DNA of 64,000 nucleotides. It comes from JAJXWB01 sp964634325. Lineage in GTDB: Bacteria; Pseudomonadota; Alphaproteobacteria; Rhizobiales; Beijerinckiaceae. Positions within the stretch are counted from its first letter, which is position 1. The number at the start of each line of letters is the position of its first letter. The position numbers and the translations under genes are program-made. The stretch lies in assembly GCA_964634325.1 (NCBI GenBank), contig CAZWJF010000002.1, positions 248,001 through 312,000 of the forward strand, read 5' to 3'. The notes below the pieces were generated by a model, which ran no database searches, had not been told where the DNA came from, and was given only the letters and a program-made list of their open reading frames with translations. This document shows, in pieces, positions 27,736-35,374 of this stretch.

Positions 27736-28107
27736 CTATGTCGGCACGAATTTGCCCTCGTCGAGCGACGAGAGGAACATGCCTGCGTTGAGCGATTGCG
27801 GCAGATTTGTTTGAGACGACAGACTCTCCAAAGCAGCGCGGCTACGCTCGGGAGCGATCGCCGCGCATGCAATTGCGGCCTTCAGCCGGACTTGCGGATT
27901 GTCGTCGTAAATCAGGGGGAGAAGTGATCGACGCTCGTCGGTGGGACGCGCGCTCAATTCCGCCTTGATGGCTTCCATCTTTCGGTAAAGCTTGTTGTAT
28001 CCCGCAATGTCGTCCATCAACAAGCAGTGGTCCTGCTGCAACGCGCTGGCCCTGAATACAGACGCCAGTTCGCTTATCGACAACTGATTCAGGCGTTGCT
28101 TTTTCAT
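27736..28107 (-). CDS. DUF2019-like putative immunity protein (copy C)
   Basis: A 123-residue, mostly helical soluble protein with one clear HEAT-like repeat (NPQVRLKAAIACAAIAP, about 70-86) and a conserved GYNKLYRKMEAIKAEL helix near 36-51. It resembles what I recall as DUF2019. About half its residues match copy A at 28803, including start, repeat and the ending DEGKFVPT versus DRGDYTPS. Its ATG overlaps the stop of a toxin fragment (ATGA), the usual toxin-immunity coupling. The intact frame without an intact partner makes it an orphan immunity gene. The inhibitor function is inferred from arrangement. Confidence 0.75.
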   Translation of the reverse strand: MKKQRLNQLSISELASVFRASALQQDHCLLMDDIAGYNKLYRKMEAIKAELSARPTDERRSLLPLIYDDNPQVRLKAAIACAAIAPERSRAALESLSSQTNLPQSLNAGMFLSSLDEGKFVPT

Positions 28108-28391
28108 GGCGCCAAAGTTCCTTTCAACCTAAGCGCACGCAGTCCCATTTCGAAACGTTCTCGCCAACCTCTGCCGGACAGATATTGTCGCGGCGTCAGT
28201 CCTCCAAGCTCTTCCTGAGCAGTTTGATACCACGCATTGATCTCCCAATGCTTGAGTGTCGATATTCGCACGAGATTGGCGGGGTCGTCGATCATCGAAC
28301 GTGGGAAGCCGTCCCGCTCAGCTGATGTCTGCTCGACGATGTGATGAATATCGTAGCCGCGCGCCGGGTCGGAAACTGCATGCTGCGATTT
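28104..28391 (-). pseudogene. Toxin C-terminal fragment (copy B)
   Basis: Codons from just after the broken immunity gene's stop (28392) read AVSDPARGYDIHHIVEQTSA and onward to the stop at 28104. They match residues 136-225 of the intact protein at 29171: almost identical through the HHIVEQ...RISTLKHWEINAWYQT core, then diverging in the last 35 residues. No start codon or N-terminal part exists; an in-frame TAG closes the frame upstream. It overlaps immunity copy C by four bases. A displaced C-terminal module of a polymorphic toxin is the best reading. Confidence 0.8.
28224..28376. repeat. Direct repeat, copy 1 (within toxin fragment B)
   Basis: About 150 bases that are nearly identical, with only a handful of mismatches, to about 29290-29443 in the intact toxin gene. 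It covers the HHIVEQ to NAWYQT coding region. Such identity in two copies 1.07 kb apart favours recombination that would swap or delete C-terminal modules. Confidence 0.8.
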
Positions 28392-28710
28392 CTACTTCGG
28401 CCCGCAACGTCCGTCATTGAGGCGACTGAGCGTCACACCGGCGCCGAGCGCTTGCCCGGGAGCCGCCGCCAAAGTCGCCATGGCGGCCTTTTGTCTGACA
28501 TGAGCGTTTGGATGCTGGAGAAGCGTCGTGAGGGCGAGCCGCTGGTCGCCGGATCGCGACTTCGGCTCATTCGCTATTGCGTTCAGTTCCCGATAGATTC
28601 GCTGTACCTTCTCTTGCTCGCCATGAAGATCGGCGCGATCCTGCGCGGTCGCGGACACGTGCGACGAGGTCGTCTGTCGGAACCGATGTCAGAGTGTTCA
28701 GGTGCGTCAT
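28392..28710 (-). pseudogene. Broken DUF2019-like immunity gene (copy B)
   Basis: ATG at 28710 gives MTHLNTLTSVPTDDLVARV, matching the start of copy A, and then the frame is lost. Homology resumes one frame over as SATAQDRADLHGEQEKVQRI and on through YRELNAI, aligning without gaps to copy A's CALEQDKALLYDETGRYNRL. By alignment about eight bases are missing at the junction. A further in-frame loss of roughly 17 codons removes the segment after TLAAAP. The stop at 28392 abuts toxin fragment B. Both lesions support a pseudogene, not a divergent gene. Confidence 0.75.
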
Positions 28711-28802
28711 GGCAGGAGCGCTCCTATTTTGCGAAGCGCTTCGAGACCGATGTCCATCCGTTCTCGCCACGCGGGAAGTCGTCGTCAGACCTGGCTCGGT
28801 TA

Positions 28803-29174
28803 TCAGGATGGCGTGTAATCTCCCCGATCGATCGCAGCCAGCAGCATGCCGACGTGTCCGGCTTGCGGAAACTGCTTGGCGGCCACGATGCCGTCCAACG
28901 CGGCGCGCGCTTCTCGCGGAGCGACGGCCAGCGTGGCGGCGCCAGCGCGATATCGGACCTGCGGATTCGGATGGACCAACAATGGCAGCAAAGCAGCCCG
29001 CTCGTCACCGGGTCGCGACTTCAACTCGTCCTTGATCGCGTCCATCTCACGATACAGACGGTTATATCGTCCGGTCTCGTCGTAAAGCAGCGCCTTGTCT
29101 TGTTCGAGCGCACATTGCTCGAAGCGGGAAACCAGAGTTTGAACGGATTGCTTCTCCAAGCGAGAGGTCTTCAT
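28803..29174 (-). CDS. DUF2019-like putative immunity protein (copy A)
   Basis: A 123-residue helical protein, partner of the intact toxin-like gene. Its ATG overlaps that gene's stop (ATGA), so the two are translated together. Seen: GRYNRLYREMDAIKDEL near 36-52, HEAT-like NPQVRYRAGAATLAVAP near 70-86 and a C-terminal GMLLAAIDRGDYTPS. No signal peptide, cysteine cluster or DNA-binding motif, which fits a cytoplasmic binding protein. It is a paralogue of copies B and C. Role as inhibitor is inferred from overlap and repetition of the pair. Confidence 0.75.
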   Translation of the reverse strand: MKTSRLEKQSVQTLVSRFEQCALEQDKALLYDETGRYNRLYREMDAIKDELKSRPGDERAALLPLLVHPNPQVRYRAGAATLAVAPREARAALDGIVAAKQFPQAGHVGMLLAAIDRGDYTPS

Positions 29175-29848
29175 TGTCCCAAGACTCCGAACCTAACAAG
29201 AGCGTCCAAGCCAACTCCCATTCTTATGTCCCACGCGCGACCTCGCAAAAATTCACGCGGGGTCAGTCCGGCGAATTGGTCATTCGGGGTTTGATACCAC
29301 GCGTTGATCTCCCAATGTTTGAGTGTCGATATTCGCACGAGATTGTCGGGGTCGTCGATCATCGAACGTGGGAAGCCGTCCCGCTCCGCTGATGTCTGCT
29401 CGACGATGTGATGAATATCGTAGCCGCGCGCCGGATCGGAAACCGTCTGCCGCAATTCATCGAGTGTCTTCGGCGGATCGTTGTAGGCGATGATGTAGTC
29501 GGAATATTGGGCGAGCCAGCTCGGCGCCTCCATGAGCATGCGCCAGAAGCCGGTCGCCCGGGCGACAGTCTTCACGATGGCGTTGCGCGCACGCGCGCCG
29601 GGCGGCTCTTGTTCGGGAACGTCGGGCGTATCGTTTTGCGGGATTTCGCCGGCGAGTTGGACACGCAGGGCGCCTTCGCCGTTCCCGCTCGTCCACTGTC
29701 CGCCGTCCGGATTGCCGGCGGGAACGCGCGGCTGATCGGGATTGAAGGCCTTCAGGGCGCGAATGAGCTTGAAAAGCTTCAATTCGAACGACAGCGCTGC
29801 GATTTGGTAGAAGGCGGTTCCGATGGGCTCGATAGGCGGCAACGACAA
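29171..29848 (-). CDS. HNH/endonuclease VII-like putative toxin with PAGNPDGGQW linker
   Basis: A 225-residue protein in two parts. Residues 1-60 contain FNPDQPRVPAGNPDGGQWTS (35-54), a linker motif recurrent in alphaproteobacterial phage- and toxin-like proteins. The C-terminal part has YDIHHIVEQ (H146, H147), N169 and H178 in RISTLKHW, the His-His...Asn...His layout of HNH/endo VII folds. It would cut nucleic acid; this is inferred from motif spacing. There is no signal peptide, Rhs or filamentous-haemagglutinin domain. The TTG start at 29848 is weak; no ATG precedes the conserved parts. A good promoter lies 36 bases upstream, and the stop overlaps immunity copy A. Confidence 0.65.
   Translation of the reverse strand: MSLPPIEPIGTAFYQIAALSFELKLFKLIRALKAFNPDQPRVPAGNPDGGQWTSGNGEGALRVQLAGEIPQNDTPDVPEQEPPGARARNAIVKTVARATGFWRMLMEAPSWLAQYSDYIIAYNDPPKTLDELRQTVSDPARGYDIHHIVEQTSAERDGFPRSMIDDPDNLVRISTLKHWEINAWYQTPNDQFAGLTPREFLRGRAWDIRMGVGLDALVRFGVLGQ
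29290..29443. repeat. Direct repeat, copy 2 (within intact toxin gene)
   Basis: Partner of the repeat at about 28224-28376. Boundaries are approximate to a base or two. It includes the coding for the whole putative catalytic centre, so exchange between the copies would keep the active site and swap only the variable C-terminal tail plus the linked immunity gene. Confidence 0.8.
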
Positions 29849-29883
29849 GGGGAGACTCGCAAGAATACCGATAAAGGTATATT

Positions 29884-29912
29884 ATCCTAGGATTATTATC
29901 GTATATTGTCAA
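29884..29912 (-). promoter_or_regulatory. Sigma70-type promoter of the toxin-immunity locus
   Basis: On the minus strand TTGACA (forward 29907-29912) is followed by a 17-base spacer and TAGGAT (29884-29889). The surrounding 45 bases are strikingly AT-rich for this genome and include the palindrome ATCCTAGGAT over the -10. The start at 29848 would lie about 28 bases past the transcript start. Confidence 0.6.
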
Positions 29913-29962
29913 GGCGACGTTCGCGGCATTGCCAAATGCGCAGCCGTCGGCACATTCGAAGC

Positions 29963-31351
29963 ATGTCCTTCCAGATAGACGTCGCGGGGCGACGCCACGC
30001 CTTCCCCGACCTGCGCGCGCTGCTGGCCAAAGCCTCGCCCGCGCGGTCCGGCGACCGGCTTGCGGGGCTCGCCGCCGAGACCGACGCCGAACGGGTGGCG
30101 GCGCGGATGGCGCTGGCGGATGTTCCGCTGAAGCGGTTTCTGGAGGAAGAGATCGTGCCCGCCGAGACCGACGAAGTCTCGCGCCTGATCTTTGACAGCC
30201 ACGACGCCGCGGCCTTTGCGCCTGTCGCATCCATGACCGTGGGCGAATTCCGCGACTGGCTCCTGTCCGAAGCTGCGACAACGGAAACGCTCGCCGCGCT
30301 CGCGCCGGGCGTCACGCCGGAAATGGCCGCGGCGGTTTCGAAGCTGATGCGCAATCAGGACCTCATCCTCGCCGCGCGCAAAATCTCCGTCGTCACGCAA
30401 TTCCGCAACACGATCGGCCTGCCGGGCCGGCTCTCGGTGCGGCTGCAACCCAACCACCCGACCGACGATCTGCGCGGCATTGCGGCCAGCGTAATCGACG
30501 GTCTGCTGCTCGGCGCGGGCGACGCGGTCATCGGGATCAATCCGGCGACCGACAGCGCCGCGCAAGCGACGCTGCTGCTGGAACGGCTCGAGGAACTGCG
30601 CCTGCGTTTCGACATACCGACGCAGACCTGCGTGCTCGCGCATGTCACGACCATGATGCAGGCGGTGGAGCGCAGCGCGCCGGTCGATCTGGTGTTCCAG
30701 TCCATCGCGGGTTCGCAGGCGGCAAACGAATCCTTCGGCGTGTCGCTCAGCGTTCTCGATGAAGCGCATGAAGCGGCGCAGAGCCTGAAGCGCGGGACGC
30801 TTGGGCAGAACGTCATGTATTTCGAGACGGGGCAGGGTTCCGCGCTCTCGGCCAACGCCCATCACGGCGTCGACCAGCAGACGATGGAGGCGCGCGCCTA
30901 TGCGGTCGCCCGGCGTTATCGGCCGTTGCTCGTCAACACGGTCGTCGGCTTCATCGGACCGGAATATCTCTACGACGGCAAGGAGATCATTCGCGCGGGA
31001 CTCGAAGATCATTTCTGCGGCAAGCTGATGGGCCTGCCGATGGGCGTCGACGTCTGCTACACGAACCATGCCGAGGCGGATCAGGACGACATGGACAATC
31101 TCCTGACGCTGCTCGGCGTCGCCGGATGCACCTACGTCATGGGCGTGCCGGGCGCAGACGACATCATGCTCAACTATCAGTCGACCTCGTTTCATGATGC
31201 GCTCTACGTGCGCGAAGTTCTGGGGCTGAGGCCGGCGCCGGAATTCGATGCCTGGCTGCAGCGCATGGGCCTGATGGACGAGGTCGGGCGCATGCTGCCC
31301 GAAGCGCGCCGCGACGCCTCGCGGCTCCTGTCTTTCGCAGGCGGCGGATGA
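29963..31351 (+). CDS. eutB: Ethanolamine ammonia-lyase, large subunit
   Basis: A 462-residue TIM-barrel subunit of the adenosylcobalamin-dependent enzyme that splits ethanolamine into acetaldehyde and ammonia. Seen: RLQPNHPTDDL, VIGINPATDSA, LVFQSIAGSQAANESFGVSL, MYFETGQGSALSANAHHG and the C-terminal CTYVMGVPGADDIMLNYQSTSFHDA, all hallmark EutB segments. I start it at ATG 29963 (MSFQIDVAG), giving the family's usual length; an upstream in-frame start at 29906 would add an Arg-rich tail lying in the AT-rich promoter region. It overlaps eutC by four bases. No eutA reactivase, shell or transporter gene is nearby. Confidence 0.95.
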   Translation: MSFQIDVAGRRHAFPDLRALLAKASPARSGDRLAGLAAETDAERVAARMALADVPLKRFLEEEIVPAETDEVSRLIFDSHDAAAFAPVASMTVGEFRDWLLSEAATTETLAALAPGVTPEMAAAVSKLMRNQDLILAARKISVVTQFRNTIGLPGRLSVRLQPNHPTDDLRGIAASVIDGLLLGAGDAVIGINPATDSAAQATLLLERLEELRLRFDIPTQTCVLAHVTTMMQAVERSAPVDLVFQSIAGSQAANESFGVSLSVLDEAHEAAQSLKRGTLGQNVMYFETGQGSALSANAHHGVDQQTMEARAYAVARRYRPLLVNTVVGFIGPEYLYDGKEIIRAGLEDHFCGKLMGLPMGVDVCYTNHAEADQDDMDNLLTLLGVAGCTYVMGVPGADDIMLNYQSTSFHDALYVREVLGLRPAPEFDAWLQRMGLMDEVGRMLPEARRDASRLLSFAGGG

Positions 31352-32103
31352 GCGATCCCTTCGCGTACCTGCGCAGGCTCACCGCTGCGCGCATCGGGCT
31401 CGGGCGCGTCGGCGTCTCGCTGCCGACGAGCCGCGTGCTCGAATTCCAGATGGCGCATGCGCAGGCCCGCGACGCCATCCATGCGCCGCTCGATGCGGGC
31501 AGGGTTCTCGAAGAACTCGCCGATTGGCATGCCGTCGTCGTGGAAAGTCGCGCCGTGGATCGGCGCGCCTATCTCGAACGACCGGACGAAGGACGCCGCC
31601 TGTCCGCAGCGTCGCGCGAAAAACTCGTCGGGCGTTTCGATTGTGCGCTCGTTCTCGGCGATGGTCTGTCCGCGCGCGCGGCGCAGGACCATGGGCCCGC
31701 GCTCGTGCGCGCGCTGCGCGCCGCGACGCCTACCTGGCGATGGGCGCCGCCGGTGGTCGCGACGATGGCGCGCGTGGCGCTCGGCGACGAGGTCGCGCAG
31801 GCGTTCGGCGCGCAGCTCGTCGTCATGCTGATCGGCGAGCGGCCGGGCCTGTCCTCGCCGGACAGTCTCGGCGCCTACATCACTTTTGCGCCGGCGCCGG
31901 GCATGACGAGCGATGCGCAGCGCAATTGCGTTTCCAACATCAGGCCTGCGGGTTTGCCGATCGCGGAAGCCGTGCGAAAGATCGTGGCTATCGGGGCGCT
32001 CGCGCTCCGCATGAAACAGACGGGCGTAGCGCTCAAGGAAGACGACGCGGTCGCGCTGTTTGAGCGCGATTCGCGCGGGATCGAAGAAGGACGGACAAGT
32101 TGA
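31348..32103 (+). CDS. eutC: Ethanolamine ammonia-lyase, small subunit
   Basis: A 251-residue B12-binding partner of EutB. Seen: LTAARIGLGRVGVSLPT near 10-26, LEFQMAHAQARDAIHAPLD near 31-50, and C-terminal ERPGLSSPDSLGAYITFAP, RNCVSNIRPAGL near 200. Length is typical for short, non-microcompartment forms. The ATG overlaps the eutB stop (ATGA). The next gene, mogA, starts inside its last codons. The enzyme needs adenosylcobalamin, so the organism must make or import B12. Confidence 0.95.
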   Translation: MSDPFAYLRRLTAARIGLGRVGVSLPTSRVLEFQMAHAQARDAIHAPLDAGRVLEELADWHAVVVESRAVDRRAYLERPDEGRRLSAASREKLVGRFDCALVLGDGLSARAAQDHGPALVRALRAATPTWRWAPPVVATMARVALGDEVAQAFGAQLVVMLIGERPGLSSPDSLGAYITFAPAPGMTSDAQRNCVSNIRPAGLPIAEAVRKIVAIGALALRMKQTGVALKEDDAVALFERDSRGIEEGRTS

Positions 32104-32633
32104 ACAGGGAAGCCATCATCGGCGTCGTCACCGCCTCCGACCGCGCGAGCGCCGGAGTCTATGAGGATGTTTCGGGGCCTGCGATCGAGGCCTATTTCAA
32201 GCGTGTGCTGACGACGCCCTTTCGCATTGAACGCCGCGTGATCCCCGATGGCTTCGAAAGCGTGCGCGACACGATCATCGATCTCGTCGACAACGCCGGC
32301 TGCGATCTGGTTCTGACGACCGGCGGCACAGGGCCTTCGGCGCGCGACCTGACGCCGGAGGCGACGCTCGCCGCGGCGCCCCGCGAATTTCCGGGCTTCG
32401 GCGAGAAGATGCGCATGGCCTCGCTGGCGCAGACGCCGACGGCGATCCTGTCGCGTCAGCTCGCCGCGCAGCGCGGCAAGTGTCTTGTCGTCAACCTGCC
32501 TGGCTCGCCGCGCTCGATCGATCTGTGTCTCGATTCGATCATGGCGGCGGTGCCCTATTGCCTGGAGCTGATGGGCGCGGCCTGGATCGACACAGACCCG
32601 CAATACATCCAGGCGTTCCGGCCGAAAAAGTAG
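32100..32633 (+). CDS. mogA: Molybdopterin adenylyltransferase
   Basis: A 177-residue MoeA/MogA-fold enzyme that adenylates molybdopterin before molybdenum insertion. Seen: IGVVTASDRASAGVYEDVSG at the N-terminus, LVLTTGGTGPSARDLTPEA near 75-94 with the conserved GGTG loop, and VNLPGSPRSID near 130. The start is TTG at 32100, overlapping the eutC stop and preceded by GAAGGA. Translation is thus tied to a B12 enzyme's operon, an odd pairing because EutBC does not use molybdenum. A likely client in the window is the molybdenum hydroxylase subunit at 58.6 kb. It ends three bases before the convergent emrB-like gene. Confidence 0.92.
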   Translation: MNREAIIGVVTASDRASAGVYEDVSGPAIEAYFKRVLTTPFRIERRVIPDGFESVRDTIIDLVDNAGCDLVLTTGGTGPSARDLTPEATLAAAPREFPGFGEKMRMASLAQTPTAILSRQLAAQRGKCLVVNLPGSPRSIDLCLDSIMAAVPYCLELMGAAWIDTDPQYIQAFRPKK

Positions 32634-32636
32634 GGT

Positions 32637-34172
32637 CTACTCCATCGCCGCAGCATGCGCCGGATCGGCGTTTCGTTGCGCCTGGGGCTTGCCGAGCAAT
32701 AGCACGAGCGGCGTTGCGGCCAAAGCGAGGATGGCCATCAACTTGTAGTCGTTCATATAGGCGATGATCTCCGCCTGCCGTGTAATCTCCATGTTGAGCG
32801 CCGTGCGGCCGGCCAGCGTCTTCAGGTTCCAGATCTGGCTGACGAAGGGCGCATGGAGAGCGGGATTGAGCGGCGTTGCATATTGCGCGAGCTGGGAATG
32901 CATCGCCTGCGTGTTGCGCTCCAGCATGAACATGACGACCGAAACGCCGATCGACGAGCCGAGATTGCGCAGGAGACTGAACAGCGACGTCGCCTGCGTG
33001 CGCAGATGCGGCGGCAGGGTCGCGAAGGTCACCGTCGACAGCGGCGTGAACAGGAAGCCGAGGCCGAAGCCCTGCACGATGCCGTTCCACAGCAGCGTCG
33101 TGGACGCCACGTCCGGCGTGAAAGTGGTCATCTCGTTGAGCGAGATCGCGGTCAGGCCGAACCCGATCATCAGGAACACGCGCGGATCGATCCGATTGAT
33201 GAGGCGACCGACGATCATCATCGCGATCATGGTGCCGACGCCGCGCGGTCCGAGGATCAAACCGGCGGTGAGGACCGGGTAGCCCATCAAAGTCTGCAAA
33301 TAGGGCGTGAGCAGCGCGATGCTCGCCAGCAGGATGACGCCGACCACGAAAATCAGCGCAATGCCGACGCGAAAATTATGATCGGCGAAGAGGCGCGGGT
33401 CGATGAACGGTTTCTCGGCGGTCGTCGAATGAACGACGAACAGATAGAGAGCGAGCCCGGACAGGGTCGCCTCGAGGACGATCTCGCGCGAGGAGAACCA
33501 GTCGATCAATTGGCCGCGGTCGAGCATCATCTGAAGCGCGCCGACGGCGAGGCTCAGCGTCGCGAAGCCGAACCAGTCGAAACGGGTGTCCTGCAACTTG
33601 CTCTCGCTCAGCACCGCGACGAGCCCGAAGACGACGGCGATCCCGATCGGCACGTTGATGTAGAAGACCCAGCGCCAGTTGTAATATTCGGTGAGCCAGC
33701 CGCCGAGCATCGGACCCAGAATCGGGCCGACCATCACGCCGACGCCCCACATGGCCATGGCCGAGCCATGCTTCTCGCGCGGGTAGGAATCGAGCAGGAT
33801 CGCTTGCGACATCGGCACGAGCGCCGCGCCGAACACGCCTTGCAGGAGGCGGAACACGACCATCTGACCGAGGGTTTGCGCCGCGCCGCACAGGCCGGAG
33901 GCGATGGTGAAGCCGGTGACGGCCGCAATCAGCAGCTTCTTGCGGCCGAAGCGCGCGGAGAAGAAGCCGGTGGTGGGCATCATGATGGCCGCCGACACGA
34001 TGTAGGAGGTCAGAACCCAGGTGATCTGATCCTGCGTCGCGGACAGCGAACCCTGCATGTAGGGCAGGGCGACGTTGGCGATGGTCGTGTCGAGCGCTTG
34101 CATGATGGTCGCCGCCATCACGCAGATCGTCAGCAATCCGCGATGCGGGACCTGCGGATTGTCGACGCTCAC
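32637..34172 (-). CDS. emrB: DHA2-family multidrug efflux MFS transporter (EmrB-like)
   Basis: A 511-residue 14-TM proton antiporter. DHA2 signatures: QALDTTIANVALPYMQGSL near residue 20-38, WVLTSYIV, the cytoplasmic-loop motif FFSARFGRKKLL, and WRWVFYINVPIG. I start it at GTG 34172, two bases after the adaptor gene's stop; the frame is open further upstream but only as antisense-like Arg-rich sequence. With the HlyD-type adaptor it should form a tripartite exporter through a TolC-like channel. Regulated with its operon by the MarR protein. The exact EmrB orthology is by family resemblance only. Confidence 0.9.
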   Translation of the reverse strand: MSVDNPQVPHRGLLTICVMAATIMQALDTTIANVALPYMQGSLSATQDQITWVLTSYIVSAAIMMPTTGFFSARFGRKKLLIAAVTGFTIASGLCGAAQTLGQMVVFRLLQGVFGAALVPMSQAILLDSYPREKHGSAMAMWGVGVMVGPILGPMLGGWLTEYYNWRWVFYINVPIGIAVVFGLVAVLSESKLQDTRFDWFGFATLSLAVGALQMMLDRGQLIDWFSSREIVLEATLSGLALYLFVVHSTTAEKPFIDPRLFADHNFRVGIALIFVVGVILLASIALLTPYLQTLMGYPVLTAGLILGPRGVGTMIAMMIVGRLINRIDPRVFLMIGFGLTAISLNEMTTFTPDVASTTLLWNGIVQGFGLGFLFTPLSTVTFATLPPHLRTQATSLFSLLRNLGSSIGVSVVMFMLERNTQAMHSQLAQYATPLNPALHAPFVSQIWNLKTLAGRTALNMEITRQAEIIAYMNDYKLMAILALAATPLVLLLGKPQAQRNADPAHAAAME

Positions 34173-34174
34173 GG

Positions 34175-35374
34175 CTAGAGGCCGATCATGCGCGCGAGGT
34201 CGCGCGGCAGCGTCGCCAGCGAGCGCTTGCGGCCGGTGTCGATAGAGGCCGTCACGCTCATGCCCGCCCGCAACGGCGGCGCGTCGGACGCGGGATCGAC
34301 AGCAAGACGCACGGTCAAGCGCTGTACGACCTTCACCCAGTTGCCCGAAGAATTCTGCGCGGGCAGCACCGAGAATTCCGAACCCGTCGCCGGCGCGATG
34401 GCGGCGACGTGCGCCGCCCATACGCGTCCATCGTATGCGTCGACGGAAATCGTCGCGGGATCGCCGATCTTCACATGCGCGAGATCGGTTTCCTTGAGGT
34501 TCGCGTCGACCCACATTCTGTCGCGTGCGACGATGTTGAACGCCGTTTGCGCCGCGGCGAGAAAATTGCCGGGCTGCAACTGCGCGACATTCGTCGCCAC
34601 GCCGTCGACCGGCGCAAGAACGCGCGTGCGCCGAAGATCGCGTTCGGCCTTGTCGACCGCCGCCCTGGCCTGCTTGTACTGCGCATATTGCTCGATCGGC
34701 TGGTCGGGTTTGCCGCCGAGCTGGGCGAGCAGCGCGTCGACCTGCTTCTGGGCGGCGAGCAAACGCGACTGCGCGCCGAGATAGTCGCGCTGGGCGGAGT
34801 CGAGCGCGGCCTGGGTCGCGACATTGCGGGCGGCGAGATCGGTCTGACGCGTCTTGGTCTTGGCGTAGAAGTCCAGATCCGCCTTAGCCTGCGCGATCTG
34901 CGCGCGCGCCTGCGCATAGCTGGCCTTGGCTGCGTCGAGCTGGTTGGAGACGACGCCGAGCTGCGCCTGTGCGCCGTCGAGCGCGATCTGGAACGGCTGA
35001 TCGTCGATCCGGTACAACAGGTCGCTCTGATGGACGAGTTGCCCTTCCTTCACGTCGACTTCTGCGACGATGCCGGAGATGTCGTTGGCGAGGTTGACGA
35101 TATCCGCCTTCACATAGGCGTCCTCGGTCGAGGCGTAGCGTCCGCCCGTCAGGTAGAGCCAGAGCGCGCCGGCGACGACGACGACCGGTCCCGCGAGCAG
35201 CAGCGGCCCACGCAGGGTGCGCGGCTTTCTCGGCTTGGCGCGGGTCGGCGCTTCGCTGGCGGCAGCGGCAGCGCGCTGCTGTTCTTCGGAGGGGTGCGAC
35301 GGCGCCTCGGCGGTGACGGCGGCGAGTTGCGGACGCGTTTCGTCCATGTCGATCTGCCGCGCTGGCTCAGCCAT
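34175..35374 (-). CDS. emrA: HlyD/EmrA-type efflux adaptor
   Basis: A 399-residue membrane fusion protein: cytoplasmic Ala/Pro-rich tail (1-60), one TM helix (LLLAGPVVVVAGALWLYL, about 57-74), then STEDAYVKADIV, the EmrA family signature, a lipoyl domain, a long coiled-coil hairpin (about 125-240) and VLAPVDGVATNVAQLQPGNF of the second lipoyl half. ATG 35374 has GGAGGT six bases upstream and overlaps the end of marR by eight bases. Two bases separate it from emrB. Confidence 0.92.
   Translation of the reverse strand: MAEPARQIDMDETRPQLAAVTAEAPSHPSEEQQRAAAAASEAPTRAKPRKPRTLRGPLLLAGPVVVVAGALWLYLTGGRYASTEDAYVKADIVNLANDISGIVAEVDVKEGQLVHQSDLLYRIDDQPFQIALDGAQAQLGVVSNQLDAAKASYAQARAQIAQAKADLDFYAKTKTRQTDLAARNVATQAALDSAQRDYLGAQSRLLAAQKQVDALLAQLGGKPDQPIEQYAQYKQARAAVDKAERDLRRTRVLAPVDGVATNVAQLQPGNFLAAAQTAFNIVARDRMWVDANLKETDLAHVKIGDPATISVDAYDGRVWAAHVAAIAPATGSEFSVLPAQNSSGNWVKVVQRLTVRLAVDPASDAPPLRAGMSVTASIDTGRKRSLATLPRDLARMIGL

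Noticed and set aside
28341..29294. 317-codon plus-strand open frame across the toxin array
   Set aside because: No motif and it reads antisense through both an intact and a broken immunity gene.
28224..29443. Direct repeats as attachment sites of a mobile element
   Set aside because: They are coding duplications of the toxin core, and no integrase or transposase is present.
32637..34514. Longer version of the EmrB-like protein with a 114-residue N-terminal extension
   Set aside because: The extension is antisense-like Arg-rich sequence lying inside the adaptor gene; the family start matches GTG 34172.
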